NCBI GenBank assembly: GCA_035560935.1
Contig: DATMYQ010000193.1
Span: 1-29,851 of the forward strand
DNA: 29,851 nt
DNA from: DATMYQ01 sp035560935
Lineage (GTDB): Bacteria > Bacillota > Negativicutes > Sporomusales > Sporomusaceae
Direction: 5' to 3'
The notes beneath the pieces are model-generated. The model had not been told where the DNA came from, made no database searches, and saw only the letters and a list, made by a program, of their open reading frames with translations. A program made the position numbers and the translations under genes. How positions within the stretch are numbered: the first letter of the stretch is position 1; each line of letters starts with the position of its first letter. Positions 1 through 8,128 of this stretch are shown piece by piece.

Positions 1-65
1 GATTATAGTAGGATAATTTTATTCCCTGCTGTCAGGAAAAATTGCACTAAGGAGTATCCGTCCGT

Positions 66-1331
66 ATGAACATTGTGGGCATGATCGTTGAATACAATCC
101 CTTTCATAATGGCCACCTCTGGCATCTGTCCGAATCCCGTCGACTGGCCGAAGCTGACTTTGCGATCGCTTTGATGAGCGGCCATTTCGTACAACGGGGC
201 GAACCGGCATTGTTCGATAAATGGGCACGGGCCGAAGCCGCTGTTCGTGGCGGCGTCGATTTGATCCTTGAACTGCCGGCAGTTTACGCGGTCCGCAGCG
301 CACAATATTTCGCCACCGCCGGAGTTCGCCTGTTCCAGGAATTAGGCATTGTAACCCATCTGGGGTTTGGTGCGGAGCATCCGGTTCTGGAAGATTTAAG
401 CCATTTGGCCGAAGCTATGGAGGACGCCGCCACGCAACAGCAACTGAAGCTTTATTTAAAAAGTGGTCTGACCTATGCCGCCGCCCTGACCCGCGCCACT
501 GTGAATCATCCCGAGGTTTCGTCCCGCCTCGGCGACGCCGCCATTATCCTAACCCAGCCCAACAACATTTTAGCCATCGAGTATCTTCGCGCCATTCGCC
601 GCTATGCACCCCATTTGACACCCACACTCATTTCCCGCCGTCATTCTGAACATCACGACCCGGAAATCACTTCCCCTTTCGCCAGTGCCACCGCTATCCG
701 CCGCGCTATATTGAACGATCATCAGCTGTCACCTCAGGCAACCGCAGCTTTGCCTGCCGCCACCGCCCGCCTCATCACCTCCTGGTTGGAGCAAGGGATA
801 GGACCGGTTACCTGGAGTGATTTTTCCCCCCCGCTGCTTCACCGCCTGCGCACCCTGTCGCCGGAACAGCTGTCCCAACTGCCGGAAGTTTCGGAAGGGT
901 TGCACCATCGGCTCGGCCGCACCGCATTGCAGGCAACTGACGTGATGGATCTACTTTTCCGGCTCAAAAGCAAACGCTATGTATCGACCCGTCTGCAACG
1001 AATCTTCGTTCACGCATTGTTGGGCAGCAGCCGGCAGGACCTGTCCTCGTTCGATTTCATTGCGCCGCCTTATGCCCGGGTTCTGGCTTTTAACAAAAAC
1101 GGCCGCCGGCTATTGCATCGCCTGCGGCAGGAATCGAACATCCCCATTATTACCAAAACCGCCCATTACTTAAAAAGCAGCGATCGTTTTCTTGCGTCCG
1201 CCCCCGCCTGGCAACGCATGCTGTCGCTGGATACGCTGGCCAGCGATATTTATGCGCTGGGCCTGCCGAAACCGTCACAACGCTCCGGTGGTCAGGACTT
1301 CTTACGTTCCCCGGTCTACGTAGAGGACTAG
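66..1331 (+). CDS. tmcAL: tRNA(Met) cytidine acetate ligase TmcAL (YlbM family)
   Basis: TmcAL activates acetate with ATP and acetylates the wobble cytidine (ac4C34) of elongator tRNA-Met in the cytoplasm. The 421-residue protein opens with a nucleotidyltransferase-like segment whose HxGH-type motif His14-Asn-Gly-His17 lies inside a YNPFHNGH block, as expected for the family; the length is also typical. The ATG follows an AAGGAG Shine-Dalgarno at 49-54, 11 bases upstream. The stop codon overlaps that of the convergent patatin gene within a single CTAG. Its place beside the rsmD-coaD cluster is common in Bacillota. Family assignment is secure; activity is inferred from family. Confidence 0.95.
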   Translation: MNIVGMIVEYNPFHNGHLWHLSESRRLAEADFAIALMSGHFVQRGEPALFDKWARAEAAVRGGVDLILELPAVYAVRSAQYFATAGVRLFQELGIVTHLGFGAEHPVLEDLSHLAEAMEDAATQQQLKLYLKSGLTYAAALTRATVNHPEVSSRLGDAAIILTQPNNILAIEYLRAIRRYAPHLTPTLISRRHSEHHDPEITSPFASATAIRRAILNDHQLSPQATAALPAATARLITSWLEQGIGPVTWSDFSPPLLHRLRTLSPEQLSQLPEVSEGLHHRLGRTALQATDVMDLLFRLKSKRYVSTRLQRIFVHALLGSSRQDLSSFDFIAPPYARVLAFNKNGRRLLHRLRQESNIPIITKTAHYLKSSDRFLASAPAWQRMLSLDTLASDIYALGLPKPSQRSGGQDFLRSPVYVED

Positions 1332-2107
1332 GACGGGTCACCCAGTAAAGATTTTATTTCCTGAACCGCAGCGGCAGCAGCGGCCTCTCCCGCAGCGGCA
1401 GCCCGGTCCATTTCATCAAAAGAGCTGGGAGAAAGCCCCGCCACATCCGGTTGGATCAACACATCGCAACAATGGCGGCGGTATTTGAACAATTCCCGTT
1501 CCATGATATCAATGGCCTGAATCACTACATCGAACATATTGTTGACGTGTGTTACCGTACCGGCGTGAGCCAGATCGACGCCAATCACGATGTCGCTTCC
1601 CATATTGCGGGCGACGTCGATGGGTGTAGGGTTAACCACAGCCCCGTCCACATACATTTTTCCATCTAAAACGCACGGAACAAAAATACCCGGAACCGAA
1701 ATGCTGGCTCGCACCGCTTCCGCCACTTCCCCTTCCGTAAAAACATGTTCCCGCCCTTCCTCCAGTGCCGTAGCCACCACCGCCAGCGGAATTTCCAATT
1801 GTTCAAAGGTCCGTCGCCGTGTCAGTAACCGGATGGTTTCATAGGCCCGGTCGCCGGAAATCACGCCCATTTGCGGCACGATAAAATCCAGCCAATGCCG
1901 TTTTCGTAGCGTTTTTGCCACCCGCAGAATATGTTCCGGTCCCAGACCGGCGCAATACAACGCGCCAATTAGGCTGCCGATGCTGCAACCCGCTACGAAA
2001 TCGACCGGAATCTTCTCCCGTTGCAACACTTTCAACACGCCAACGTGAGCCAGACCGCGCATTCCTCCCGATCCCAATGCCAAACCTACCCTGGGTCTCA
2101 CCGGCAT
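1328..2107 (-). CDS. Patatin-like phospholipase (RssA/YchK-type)
   Basis: Predicted serine lipid acyl hydrolase of the bacterial patatin family, probably cytoplasmic or membrane-peripheral; the substrate is unknown. An oxyanion-hole loop GSGGMRG is at residues 12-18, the nucleophile Ser42 sits in GCSIG, and the catalytic-dyad Asp lies in a DGA motif near residue 154 (VDGAVVNP). The 259-residue length fits the short one-domain RssA-like class. The ATG at 2107 sits almost directly on the purine-rich GAGGG, so a GTG at 2101 (third codon) with better spacing may be the true start. It is the last gene of the reverse rsmD-coaD-coiled-coil cluster, 86 bp after the coiled-coil gene. Confidence 0.9.
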   Translation of the reverse strand: MPVRPRVGLALGSGGMRGLAHVGVLKVLQREKIPVDFVAGCSIGSLIGALYCAGLGPEHILRVAKTLRKRHWLDFIVPQMGVISGDRAYETIRLLTRRRTFEQLEIPLAVVATALEEGREHVFTEGEVAEAVRASISVPGIFVPCVLDGKMYVDGAVVNPTPIDVARNMGSDIVIGVDLAHAGTVTHVNNMFDVVIQAIDIMERELFKYRRHCCDVLIQPDVAGLSPSSFDEMDRAAAAGEAAAAAAVQEIKSLLGDPS

Positions 2108-2193
2108 CCCTCTTTCTCTAACTTTACCTGCAGTACCGTCACCGGAACTACGTACCGGTTGTCAGCACCCTCACCATCCAGTCCGCCTGTCAG

Positions 2194-2682
2194 TTACTCT
2201 TCCCGGCTTTCCCCCGGTGCACCGGGACCGGTGGAACGCTGAGACTGCTGAAGGTTGCGGCGGCCACCGCGGACGGCGTCCAGAGTTTTTTCCACGTTCC
2301 CTTCCAGATAACCAAACACCTGATCCGCGTAATTTACCGCATCGGCTTCCAAATTCCGGGCCGTTTTATGCGCCTGGTCGACAATTTCCTGAGCCCGTTC
2401 TTGGGCATGTTTAGTAATAACGTGTTCATCCGTCAGCTTTACGATGTAATTTTTAGCCTGATCGACAATGCTCTGGGCTTCTTTTTGTGCCTCGTCCAAA
2501 ATGCGCTGGCGGTCACTGGCCACGCGTTTGGCTTCGACTATTTCCCGCGGCAGATTTTCACGCAGTTCATCAATAAATCTCGCCAAATCGTCTTCTTCAA
2601 TCACCCGTTTGTTGGTAAAAGGCACCCGGGCCGCATCCACTAACACATTTTCCAGTTCGTCCAAAAGCTTCTCAAACATCAT
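2194..2682 (-). CDS. Coiled-coil protein, ATP synthase subunit B / V-type G-H-like
   Basis: A 162-residue, highly charged, mostly helical protein. Residues about 30-140 show Ala/Glu/Lys/Arg-rich heptad-like repeats (runs such as EAQKEAQSIVDQAKNY and AQEIVDQAHKTARN), resembling the peripheral-stalk b subunit of F-ATPases or V-ATPase subunits G/H. No membrane segment or enzymatic motif is visible. Proteins like this next to coaD in Bacillota are often named simply 'ATPase', which is probably misleading; a structural or scaffold role (DivIVA-like) is possible but unproven. There are two adjacent ATG codons; the second (2679) has the better spacing to GAGG. It lies 53 bp downstream of coaD. Confidence 0.8.
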   Translation of the reverse strand: MMFEKLLDELENVLVDAARVPFTNKRVIEEDDLARFIDELRENLPREIVEAKRVASDRQRILDEAQKEAQSIVDQAKNYIVKLTDEHVITKHAQERAQEIVDQAHKTARNLEADAVNYADQVFGYLEGNVEKTLDAVRGGRRNLQQSQRSTGPGAPGESREE

Positions 2683-2735
2683 TTTGCCTCACTCCCTTAT
2701 CCCCATCGTTCTACGCTGTTTTCCACCGAAATCAA

Positions 2736-3221
2736 CTATTCTTCCACGGCCATCTTTTCAACAACCCGTTTTTGCACACATTCCGGCACCAACTTGGAAA
2801 TGTCGCCGCCAAACTTCGCCAATTCCTTGATCCCACTGGAACTGACAAAAGAATATTCGCTATTGGTCATCATAAATACCGTTTCCATCAACGGATCAAT
2901 TTTTTTTATCAGTAACGCCCGCTGGAATTCATATTCAAAATCACTGAACGCCCGCAATCCCCGAACAATAATCTGCGAGTTCTGCCGGTGCACATAGTCG
3001 TTCAACAACCCCGAAAAAGAATCCACCCTGATGTTTGGAATATCTTTCGTTGCCAAATTCAACATTTCCACTCGTTCCTCCATAGTAAAGAGGGGCTTCT
3101 TGCCGGGATTATGAAAAACCGCCACAATCAGCAGGTCAAACATCGTAGCTGCCCGTGCAAAAATATCTACATGGCCGTTAGTCACCGGGTCAAAACTGCC
3201 GGGACAAACCGCAATTCTCAT
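2736..3221 (-). CDS. coaD: Pantetheine-phosphate adenylyltransferase
   Basis: CoaD transfers AMP from ATP to 4'-phosphopantetheine, the penultimate step of coenzyme A synthesis, in the cytoplasm. The 161-residue length is typical. The nucleotidyltransferase signature GSFDPVTNGH lies at residues 8-17 with the TxGH motif Thr14-His17, and the C-terminal substrate motif SSSGIKEL is present. The start codon overlaps the rsmD stop by four bases, so the two are probably translationally coupled. An AGGAGG lies about 10 bases upstream of the ATG, inside rsmD. Confidence 0.97.
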   Translation of the reverse strand: MRIAVCPGSFDPVTNGHVDIFARAATMFDLLIVAVFHNPGKKPLFTMEERVEMLNLATKDIPNIRVDSFSGLLNDYVHRQNSQIIVRGLRAFSDFEYEFQRALLIKKIDPLMETVFMMTNSEYSFVSSSGIKELAKFGGDISKLVPECVQKRVVEKMAVEE

Positions 3222-3805
3222 ATACTGCTGTCCTCCTGATTTCCTCTGATGGCTGCCATCGCGAAAGTAATTACCGTTTCACCATAACGTTCCACCCGTT
3301 TTATTTCCATCTGTTTTCGGCACAGACTATTTTCCAGCGGCTCATGCCCGGAATGCTCTATAACCAGAATGCCGCCGTCTTCCAGCGGACCGACTTCATC
3401 AAACCAGGACAATATTCTTGCGGCATAGCCCTTGTTATACGGCGGATCGGCAAAAGCCAGCTGAAATTTCCGGTCTTCCCTCGTTAATCGGTTCAATGCC
3501 TTGAAAACGTCCATCCGCCATATACAAGCCAAGGATGCCAGCCTGGTGTGCGCCAGATTGCGTTCTATAGCAGCTACGCTGACCGGGCTTTCCTCCACTA
3601 ACAACGCGGCAGCAGCGCCCCGGCTTAACGCTTCCAGACTCAAATTGCCGGTACCGGCAAACAAATCCAGCACCTGTGCGTCAAAAACCCGCGTCCCCAG
3701 TATATTAAAAACCGATTCCTTCACCCGATCCGAAGTCGGCCGCACGTCCAACCCCCGGGGCGCATATAATTTGCACCCTTTCGCGCTGCCTGTTATAATT
3801 CTCAT
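3218..3805 (-). CDS. rsmD: 16S rRNA (guanine(966)-N2)-methyltransferase RsmD
   Basis: RsmD methylates G966 of 16S rRNA in the assembled small subunit using S-adenosylmethionine. The 195-residue protein has the N-terminal MRIITGSAKG block, the RPTSDRVKESVFNIL segment, a SAM-binding VLDLFAGTGNLSLEAL loop and the catalytic DPPY in FADPPYNKG. The ATG follows GAGG with a seven-base gap. It is the first gene of the reverse operon rsmD-coaD-coiled-coil-patatin. The 176-bp divergent gap to the DUF4127 gene should hold its promoter, but no convincing -35/-10 pair was identified there. Confidence 0.96.
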   Translation of the reverse strand: MRIITGSAKGCKLYAPRGLDVRPTSDRVKESVFNILGTRVFDAQVLDLFAGTGNLSLEALSRGAAAALLVEESPVSVAAIERNLAHTRLASLACIWRMDVFKALNRLTREDRKFQLAFADPPYNKGYAARILSWFDEVGPLEDGGILVIEHSGHEPLENSLCRKQMEIKRVERYGETVITFAMAAIRGNQEDSSI

Positions 3806-3981
3806 TAAAGTACCTCAATCACAACAAATCTTTAAGCCTGTACATTAACATATTTTAACACAGTACCTACCCGGACGCAAAACTTATCCAGGAAATTCCC
3901 CTCCCTTGTTTTTTCCGGATTCCGCTCTTACCCTGCCCAACCGTTATTTTCAGGCAAATCATCATACTACAGGAGCCGCTT

Positions 3982-5670
3982 ATGCCAACGCATTTTTTTC
4001 GATATTTTTTTCTTATCCTCATGATATTAGCAGTGACGGCCGCCGTTCTGATCAGGACCGATTTTCTCCGTTATGCAGAGCCCCTGGCGCTGCAATCACC
4101 GCCACCCGCAAAACATCGGGTCGTTCTGGTCCCGCTGGATACCCGGCCGGCGTGCATCGACTACGTAACCAGTCTGTCCGGTATGGCCGATATGGAAATT
4201 ATTCAGCCACCAGTTGAATTGATGGATAATTACCTGACTCCCGCCAATCGTCCGGAATTGCGCGCCTGGTTAAAAGACGCCTGCCGCGCTGCGGACTATG
4301 CCATTATTTCCACCGACAGCTTGGTGCACGGCGGTCTGATGGCATCCCGCCTGCCCATCGGCAATGCCGAAGATTACCAAAACACACTCCAGTTGCTGCG
4401 TGAAATCCATGCAGAAAATCCTTCTTTGCAACTGCATGTTTTTAACATCATCCCTCGCCTGCTAGTACCGGACCAGCTTTACGACCAAACCATCCGGGAA
4501 AACATTCTGGCCTTCTCTATTCTCAAAGACAAAGCCAGTCGCACTCCCCTTCCGGAAGAGCTTGAACAATTGAAAGTCCTGGAAACTACACTGCCGCCGG
4601 AGGTCATTCAGCGTTATTTGAACCTTTATCAGCAAAATGATATCTTTAACTCCGATCTGATCAAACTGACCGAAGCAGGTGTACTGCAGGGTTTGATCAT
4701 CGGCCAGGATGACGGCCAGCCGTTTGGTCTTCCCAATGGCAACAAACTCAGCATCGAAAAAATTCTAGCCGCCCGCCCCCAACTGGCTGACCGGGTGATT
4801 AGCACCCGGGGCACCGACGAAGTGGCGCTGACCCAGATGGCCCGCCTAGCCAACCAGCAGGCGCCACGCAAGCTCCGGGTACACGTGATCTATTCCGATC
4901 CTTCCATTCCGGACCTTATCATGCCCTATATGCCTCATTCCGTGGCCCGCACCGTTGAAGAAAAACTGAAACTGCTGCGCTGCGAACCGGCCAACAGTCT
5001 TTGGGACGCCGATTTCATACTTTACATTCATATTGGCCGTCCCGATACCCCGGATCTGGCCGCCACGCTGCACCAGACCTCGCTTCAGGTGCAACAGCTG
5101 CTCGCCAGTGGCCGCCCACTGGCGCTGGTGGACCTTTCAGAAAACTTTACCCTGGAAAACACGTTGCTGCCGACACTGATCCAGGATAAGGCCAATATTG
5201 CCCGCCTGACCGCATATGCCGGCTGGAACACCAGCAGCAATTCCATCGGCACCGCCCTGGCCCAGAGCACATTATTTCTCAACGCACTTCATCGTCCCGA
5301 CGCGCCAAGCCGAATTTTAGAACTGTACGAAACCAACCTGAATTTTCTGGTCCGGCGTTTCCTGGAAGATGGCAGCTTCCAATTGGAAACCTTCCCTTTT
5401 GTTAACCAAGCACTGCGTCAGGCCGGCAATAATCCGCTGCAGTTGGGCGACGACCGGAGCACTGACGAAGTGATCCGCCGCCTGACCAGCGTTGACGCTG
5501 ACTATCTCTTCCGCCGCGGGCTACACAATCAAATCGTTTCCGTCATGACTGCCGACGGTCCCCGCCAGTTGCTCATCACCTCACTGCAGACCGACACCAC
5601 CCTGCCTTGGCGACGACTGTTTGAAATCCGGCTTCGTACCACGCTGAGTCTGGCGGAGATCAATCCTTAA
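3982..5670 (+). CDS. DUF4127 family protein, exported or membrane-anchored
   Basis: A 562-residue protein recognised as DUF4127 from blocks such as VVLVPLDTRPACIDYV, VELMDNYLTPANRP and IISTDSLVHGGLMASRL near the N-terminus. Residues about 5-25 form a hydrophobic segment (FFRYFFLILMILAVTAAVLI) after a short basic start, so it is likely exported or anchored by its N-terminus; no lipobox Cys is visible. The biochemical role of the family is not established. The ATG follows CAGGAG with a six-base gap. It appears monocistronic: a tRNA gene with its own promoter follows. Confidence 0.85.
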   Translation: MPTHFFRYFFLILMILAVTAAVLIRTDFLRYAEPLALQSPPPAKHRVVLVPLDTRPACIDYVTSLSGMADMEIIQPPVELMDNYLTPANRPELRAWLKDACRAADYAIISTDSLVHGGLMASRLPIGNAEDYQNTLQLLREIHAENPSLQLHVFNIIPRLLVPDQLYDQTIRENILAFSILKDKASRTPLPEELEQLKVLETTLPPEVIQRYLNLYQQNDIFNSDLIKLTEAGVLQGLIIGQDDGQPFGLPNGNKLSIEKILAARPQLADRVISTRGTDEVALTQMARLANQQAPRKLRVHVIYSDPSIPDLIMPYMPHSVARTVEEKLKLLRCEPANSLWDADFILYIHIGRPDTPDLAATLHQTSLQVQQLLASGRPLALVDLSENFTLENTLLPTLIQDKANIARLTAYAGWNTSSNSIGTALAQSTLFLNALHRPDAPSRILELYETNLNFLVRRFLEDGSFQLETFPFVNQALRQAGNNPLQLGDDRSTDEVIRRLTSVDADYLFRRGLHNQIVSVMTADGPRQLLITSLQTDTTLPWRRLFEIRLRTTLSLAEINP

Positions 5671-5773
5671 TAGTTACGGTAAAAAAAGAAATAGTTTACC
5701 GCTGCGTGTTTGAACGACAATTTCCCTTTCAAACAAAAGATTAAAAAAGATGGTTGACACATCGCAAAATCTA

Positions 5774-5802
5774 TTGACACCAGCTAATAAACTCATTATA
5801 AT
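5774..5802 (+). promoter_or_regulatory. Sigma-A type promoter of tRNA-Pro
   Basis: Perfect consensus: TTGACA at 5774-5779, a 17-bp spacer, TATAAT at 5797-5802, ending 15 bp before the mature tRNA. A second TTGACA at 5754-5759 has no matching -10 and is probably not used. Confidence 0.92.
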
Positions 5803-5817
5803 TAACAAATGTGGTGA

Positions 5818-5894
5818 CGGGGCGTAGCGCAGTTTGGTAGCGCGCTTGGTTCGGGACTAAGAGGCCGCAGGTTCGAATCCTGTCGCCCCGACCA
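5818..5894 (+). tRNA. tRNA-Pro (anticodon CGG)
   Basis: A 77-nt cloverleaf can be folded by hand: acceptor CGGGGCG pairs with CGCCCCG (5884-5890), the discriminator A is followed by an encoded CCA, and the T-arm carries GTTCGAATC. The anticodon stem CUUGG/CUAAG closes the seven-base loop UUCGGGA, giving anticodon CGG with G37, as usual for tRNA-Pro. CGG reads CCG codons, which are frequent in the neighbouring genes. Confidence 0.95.
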
Positions 5895-5903
5895 GTATAT
5901 TAG

Positions 5904-5939
5904 AGGTTTTGCAGATTTACTGCAAAGCCTTTTTTGTTT
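5904..5939 (+). terminator. Intrinsic terminator of tRNA-Pro
   Basis: An 11-bp stem (5904-5914 with 5920-5930, one G-U pair) with loop ATTTA is followed by a T-rich tract from 5931. Confidence 0.88.
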
Positions 5940-5960
5940 ATTTTACCCTACTTTAGGCCT

Positions 5961-5993
5961 GATACAAAACAAACCGCGTAATGATTCACGCGG
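5961..5993 (-). terminator. Intrinsic terminator of the MFS gene
   Basis: Inverted repeat CCGCGT/ACGCGG at 5974-5993; on the reverse strand it is followed by TTTGTTTTGT. It lies about 85 bp beyond the MFS stop codon. Confidence 0.65.
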
Positions 5994-6078
5994 CCAATCC
6001 GTCATTTGACAAGTTGTTTTGATTGATTTTTAAAAAGCTCTTTTCTTGCTATATTTTTTCAAGCGTATTTCCATAAAA

Positions 6079-7305
6079 TCATGTCGTTTCCAGCTTAGCA
6101 ATATCCACACAGACTTTTTCTTCCCGAATCGGAAGGTTGACAATCGCGGCCAATGAAGCCAACACCATATCGGCATACCACATCCAGAGATACTGTCCGT
6201 GATGATCCATAACCAAGCCACCCAGCCAGGCGCCGAGAAATCCCCCAATTTGGTGCGTAAACAAAGTTAAGCCAAACAGAGTGGCTAGGTATTGAGTACC
6301 AAAAAGTTTTCCTACCAGGCCAGCGGTGGGAGGCACGGTCGCAAGCCAGGTAAATCCGAGAGATGCGGCAAAGATATAGAAGGTCAGCACCGTTTTTGGC
6401 GCCAGCAGATAGATTCCGATCATAACGACACGACTGGCGTACATCACCGCAAGAATATGCTTCATCCGGTAACGTGACCCCAGAGAACCGGCAAACAGGC
6501 TGCCTCCAATGTTAAACAAACCAATGAGCGCCAGCGATGCGGCGGACACTGAGGCAGCGTGGCCGCAAAGAGCAACTTCACCCGGCAGATGCGTGACAAG
6601 AAACGCCACATGAAAACCACAGGTAAAAAATCCCGCATGCAGGCAGAGATAACTCCTATCGCGCAACGCAATGCGCAGTTGGCGCAACAAACTACCGGTC
6701 TCTGTTTTCGGCACGGTCGGAACCACAGGAGACCGCTCACCGCATAATATGGACGCCAACGGGATCGTCAGGAGCGTAGTGAGCGCCATCGTTAGCATGG
6801 CGGCAATCCAGCTAAAGCCGCTAATAATCGCCTGTAACAAGGGAGCAAAAAGAAATTGTCCAAAAGAACCGCCGGCGTTAATAAAACCACCGGCAAAAGC
6901 TCTCCGCTCCGGTTCAAGCCGCTGAGCCGTAGCGCCAATTAATATCGAGAAACTTCCCGCGCCTGCGCCTGCGGCGCTCAAAACACCAACAGTCATAATC
7001 AATGACCAGTTGGACTGCACCAACGAAGTTAAGGCCAGACCCGCGGCAAGCAAGACGGTGCCAAAGACAAGTACGCCGTAGGAGCCCCGTTTATCGGCAA
7101 CGGCGCCAAATATCGGCTGTGCCAGCCCCCACATAAATTGCCCTACCGCAAGGGCAAAGCTGATGGACACGATGCCCAGTCCTGTCGATTCATCCAACGG
7201 CAAAACAAATAATCCCAACGATTGCCGGGCTCCCATCGTGATCGCCAAAATGGCTGCAGAGCTCAGCATAATTGCCCAAGCGGTACGATTTGAATGATTT
7301 GGCAT
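6079..7305 (-). CDS. Major facilitator superfamily transporter
   Basis: A 408-residue polytopic protein with about 12 hydrophobic segments and the classic halves of an MFS carrier. The loop 2-3 motif appears as GAVADKRGSYGVLVFG (near residues 68-83). The N-terminal MGARQSLGLFVLPLDESTG region resembles the monocarboxylate/oxalate-formate branch and similar putative drug or organic-acid exporters, so the substrate cannot be named. The ATG is preceded by AAGGAG eight bases upstream. It has its own candidate promoter and terminator and seems independent of the MerR operon upstream. Confidence 0.9.
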   Translation of the reverse strand: MPNHSNRTAWAIMLSSAAILAITMGARQSLGLFVLPLDESTGLGIVSISFALAVGQFMWGLAQPIFGAVADKRGSYGVLVFGTVLLAAGLALTSLVQSNWSLIMTVGVLSAAGAGAGSFSILIGATAQRLEPERRAFAGGFINAGGSFGQFLFAPLLQAIISGFSWIAAMLTMALTTLLTIPLASILCGERSPVVPTVPKTETGSLLRQLRIALRDRSYLCLHAGFFTCGFHVAFLVTHLPGEVALCGHAASVSAASLALIGLFNIGGSLFAGSLGSRYRMKHILAVMYASRVVMIGIYLLAPKTVLTFYIFAASLGFTWLATVPPTAGLVGKLFGTQYLATLFGLTLFTHQIGGFLGAWLGGLVMDHHGQYLWMWYADMVLASLAAIVNLPIREEKVCVDIAKLETT

Positions 7306-7442
7306 CCCCTTCTCCTTTCAACGCAACAAATGGCCATCACCCAGCCGGATAATATTGCATGCCATCACAACACTAATGTTATATTGCTAAGTACTCCGCG
7401 TGCGACGCATACCCATTTCCCTCATGATCAATCATCAGATTC

Positions 7443-7460
7443 TGACTTTCAGCAAAGTCA
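7443..7460. repeat. Inverted repeat in MFS leader, possible operator
   Basis: Perfect 7-bp arms TGACTTT/AAAGTCA around CAGC. It lies about 40 bp downstream of the predicted MFS -10 element and 140 bp before the start codon, so it could be a repressor site or a leader hairpin. Confidence 0.4.
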
Positions 7461-7497
7461 TGCTTCTATAAGTGTATATGCACATTTTAGTGTTTTG

Positions 7498-7527
7498 ATT
7501 ATAAAGGTTCTCTTCCTGCTGCGTCAA
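7498..7527 (-). promoter_or_regulatory. Candidate promoter of the MFS gene
   Basis: Reverse strand: TTGACG (7527-7522), 18-bp spacer, TATAAT (7503-7498). This would give a leader of roughly 185 nt. Confidence 0.6.
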
Positions 7528-7666
7528 TCTTTTTTCTCCAGTTTTCGGACCATTAATGCATTTACCCTAAAGAAATCACCCTTCCTCCTACCCTTTGTCT
7601 GAATGGAAGTTCAGGAAAAGGATCATTTACTGGTAGTGTTATTCTGGCCTTACCAAATAAGATAAC

Positions 7667-7694
7667 GCCAGACAAAGGTTTCCCTTAGCCTGGC
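7667..7694 (-). terminator. Hairpin after the AKR-flavodoxin-merR operon
   Basis: A 12-bp stem with one mismatch and a GAAA tetraloop (reverse strand GCCAGGCTAAGG, GAAA, CCTTTGTCTGGC), about 30 bp after the regulator's stop codon. The following sequence is only moderately T-rich, so termination is plausible but not certain. Confidence 0.45.
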
Positions 7695-7724
7695 GCAAAC
7701 ACCATTACCACTTTACCCGTGAAA

Positions 7725-8111
7725 TTATTCCTTTGATTTTTTTAGATTTTTTTCCGCTTCAACGACGGCCTGATCATACCTGGCAATTTTATAATCCAGA
7801 CGTTCCATCGTTTTTTGCATTTCTTCCATTCGTATCGCCAGCTGCCGCCGCTGCTCGATTAACAGTTCTTTTCGTGCGGCCGCTGTGATCTCGCCCTGTT
7901 GAAACAGAGCGACATACTCAATCAACACTTCAATCGGCAGGCCCGCGCCTCGCATACATTTGGCAAATTCGACCCACCGGCAGTCTTCTTCTGTAAAATC
8001 CCTGATTCCGCTTTTATTGCGGTTCACACGCGGAAGCAATCCGATGCGTTCATAATAGCGGAGCGTATCCGGAGAAAGATCAAATTTTTCACTGACTTCT
8101 GTGATGGTCAT
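7725..8111 (-). CDS. MerR family regulator, AdhR/NmlR-like
   Basis: A 128-residue MerR-type repressor/activator. The N-terminal winged helix-turn-helix (MTITEVSEKFDLSPDTLRYY, then ERIGLLPRVNRNKSGIR) is followed by a dimerisation coiled coil. Cys44 and Cys52 lie in the segment DCRWVEFAKCMRGAGLPIE; Cys52 corresponds in position to the sensor Cys of Bacillus subtilis AdhR, which responds to reactive aldehydes. This suggests thiol-based sensing of an electrophile, by inference. It is the last gene of an operon with the aldo/keto reductase and flavodoxin-like lipoprotein, 17 bp after the latter. MerR-type promoters with 19-bp spacers occur upstream of its own operon and two neighbouring units. Confidence 0.88.
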   Translation of the reverse strand: MTITEVSEKFDLSPDTLRYYERIGLLPRVNRNKSGIRDFTEEDCRWVEFAKCMRGAGLPIEVLIEYVALFQQGEITAAARKELLIEQRRQLAIRMEEMQKTMERLDYKIARYDQAVVEAEKNLKKSKE

Positions 8112-8128
8112 AGGATTTCACCTCCACT

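Larger units (their letters stand above)
7306..7724. other. 419-bp intergenic region between MFS and merR-type genes
   Basis: No credible gene is seen. It holds the candidate MFS promoter (7498-7527), an inverted repeat in the MFS leader (7443-7460), a short imperfect palindrome ATGAT-CA-ATCAT (7424-7435), and a hairpin at the end of the MerR operon (7667-7694). Confidence 0.6.

Noticed and set aside
5754..5759. Second TTGACA as a tandem promoter for tRNA-Pro
   Set aside because: No -10-like hexamer lies 16-19 bp downstream.
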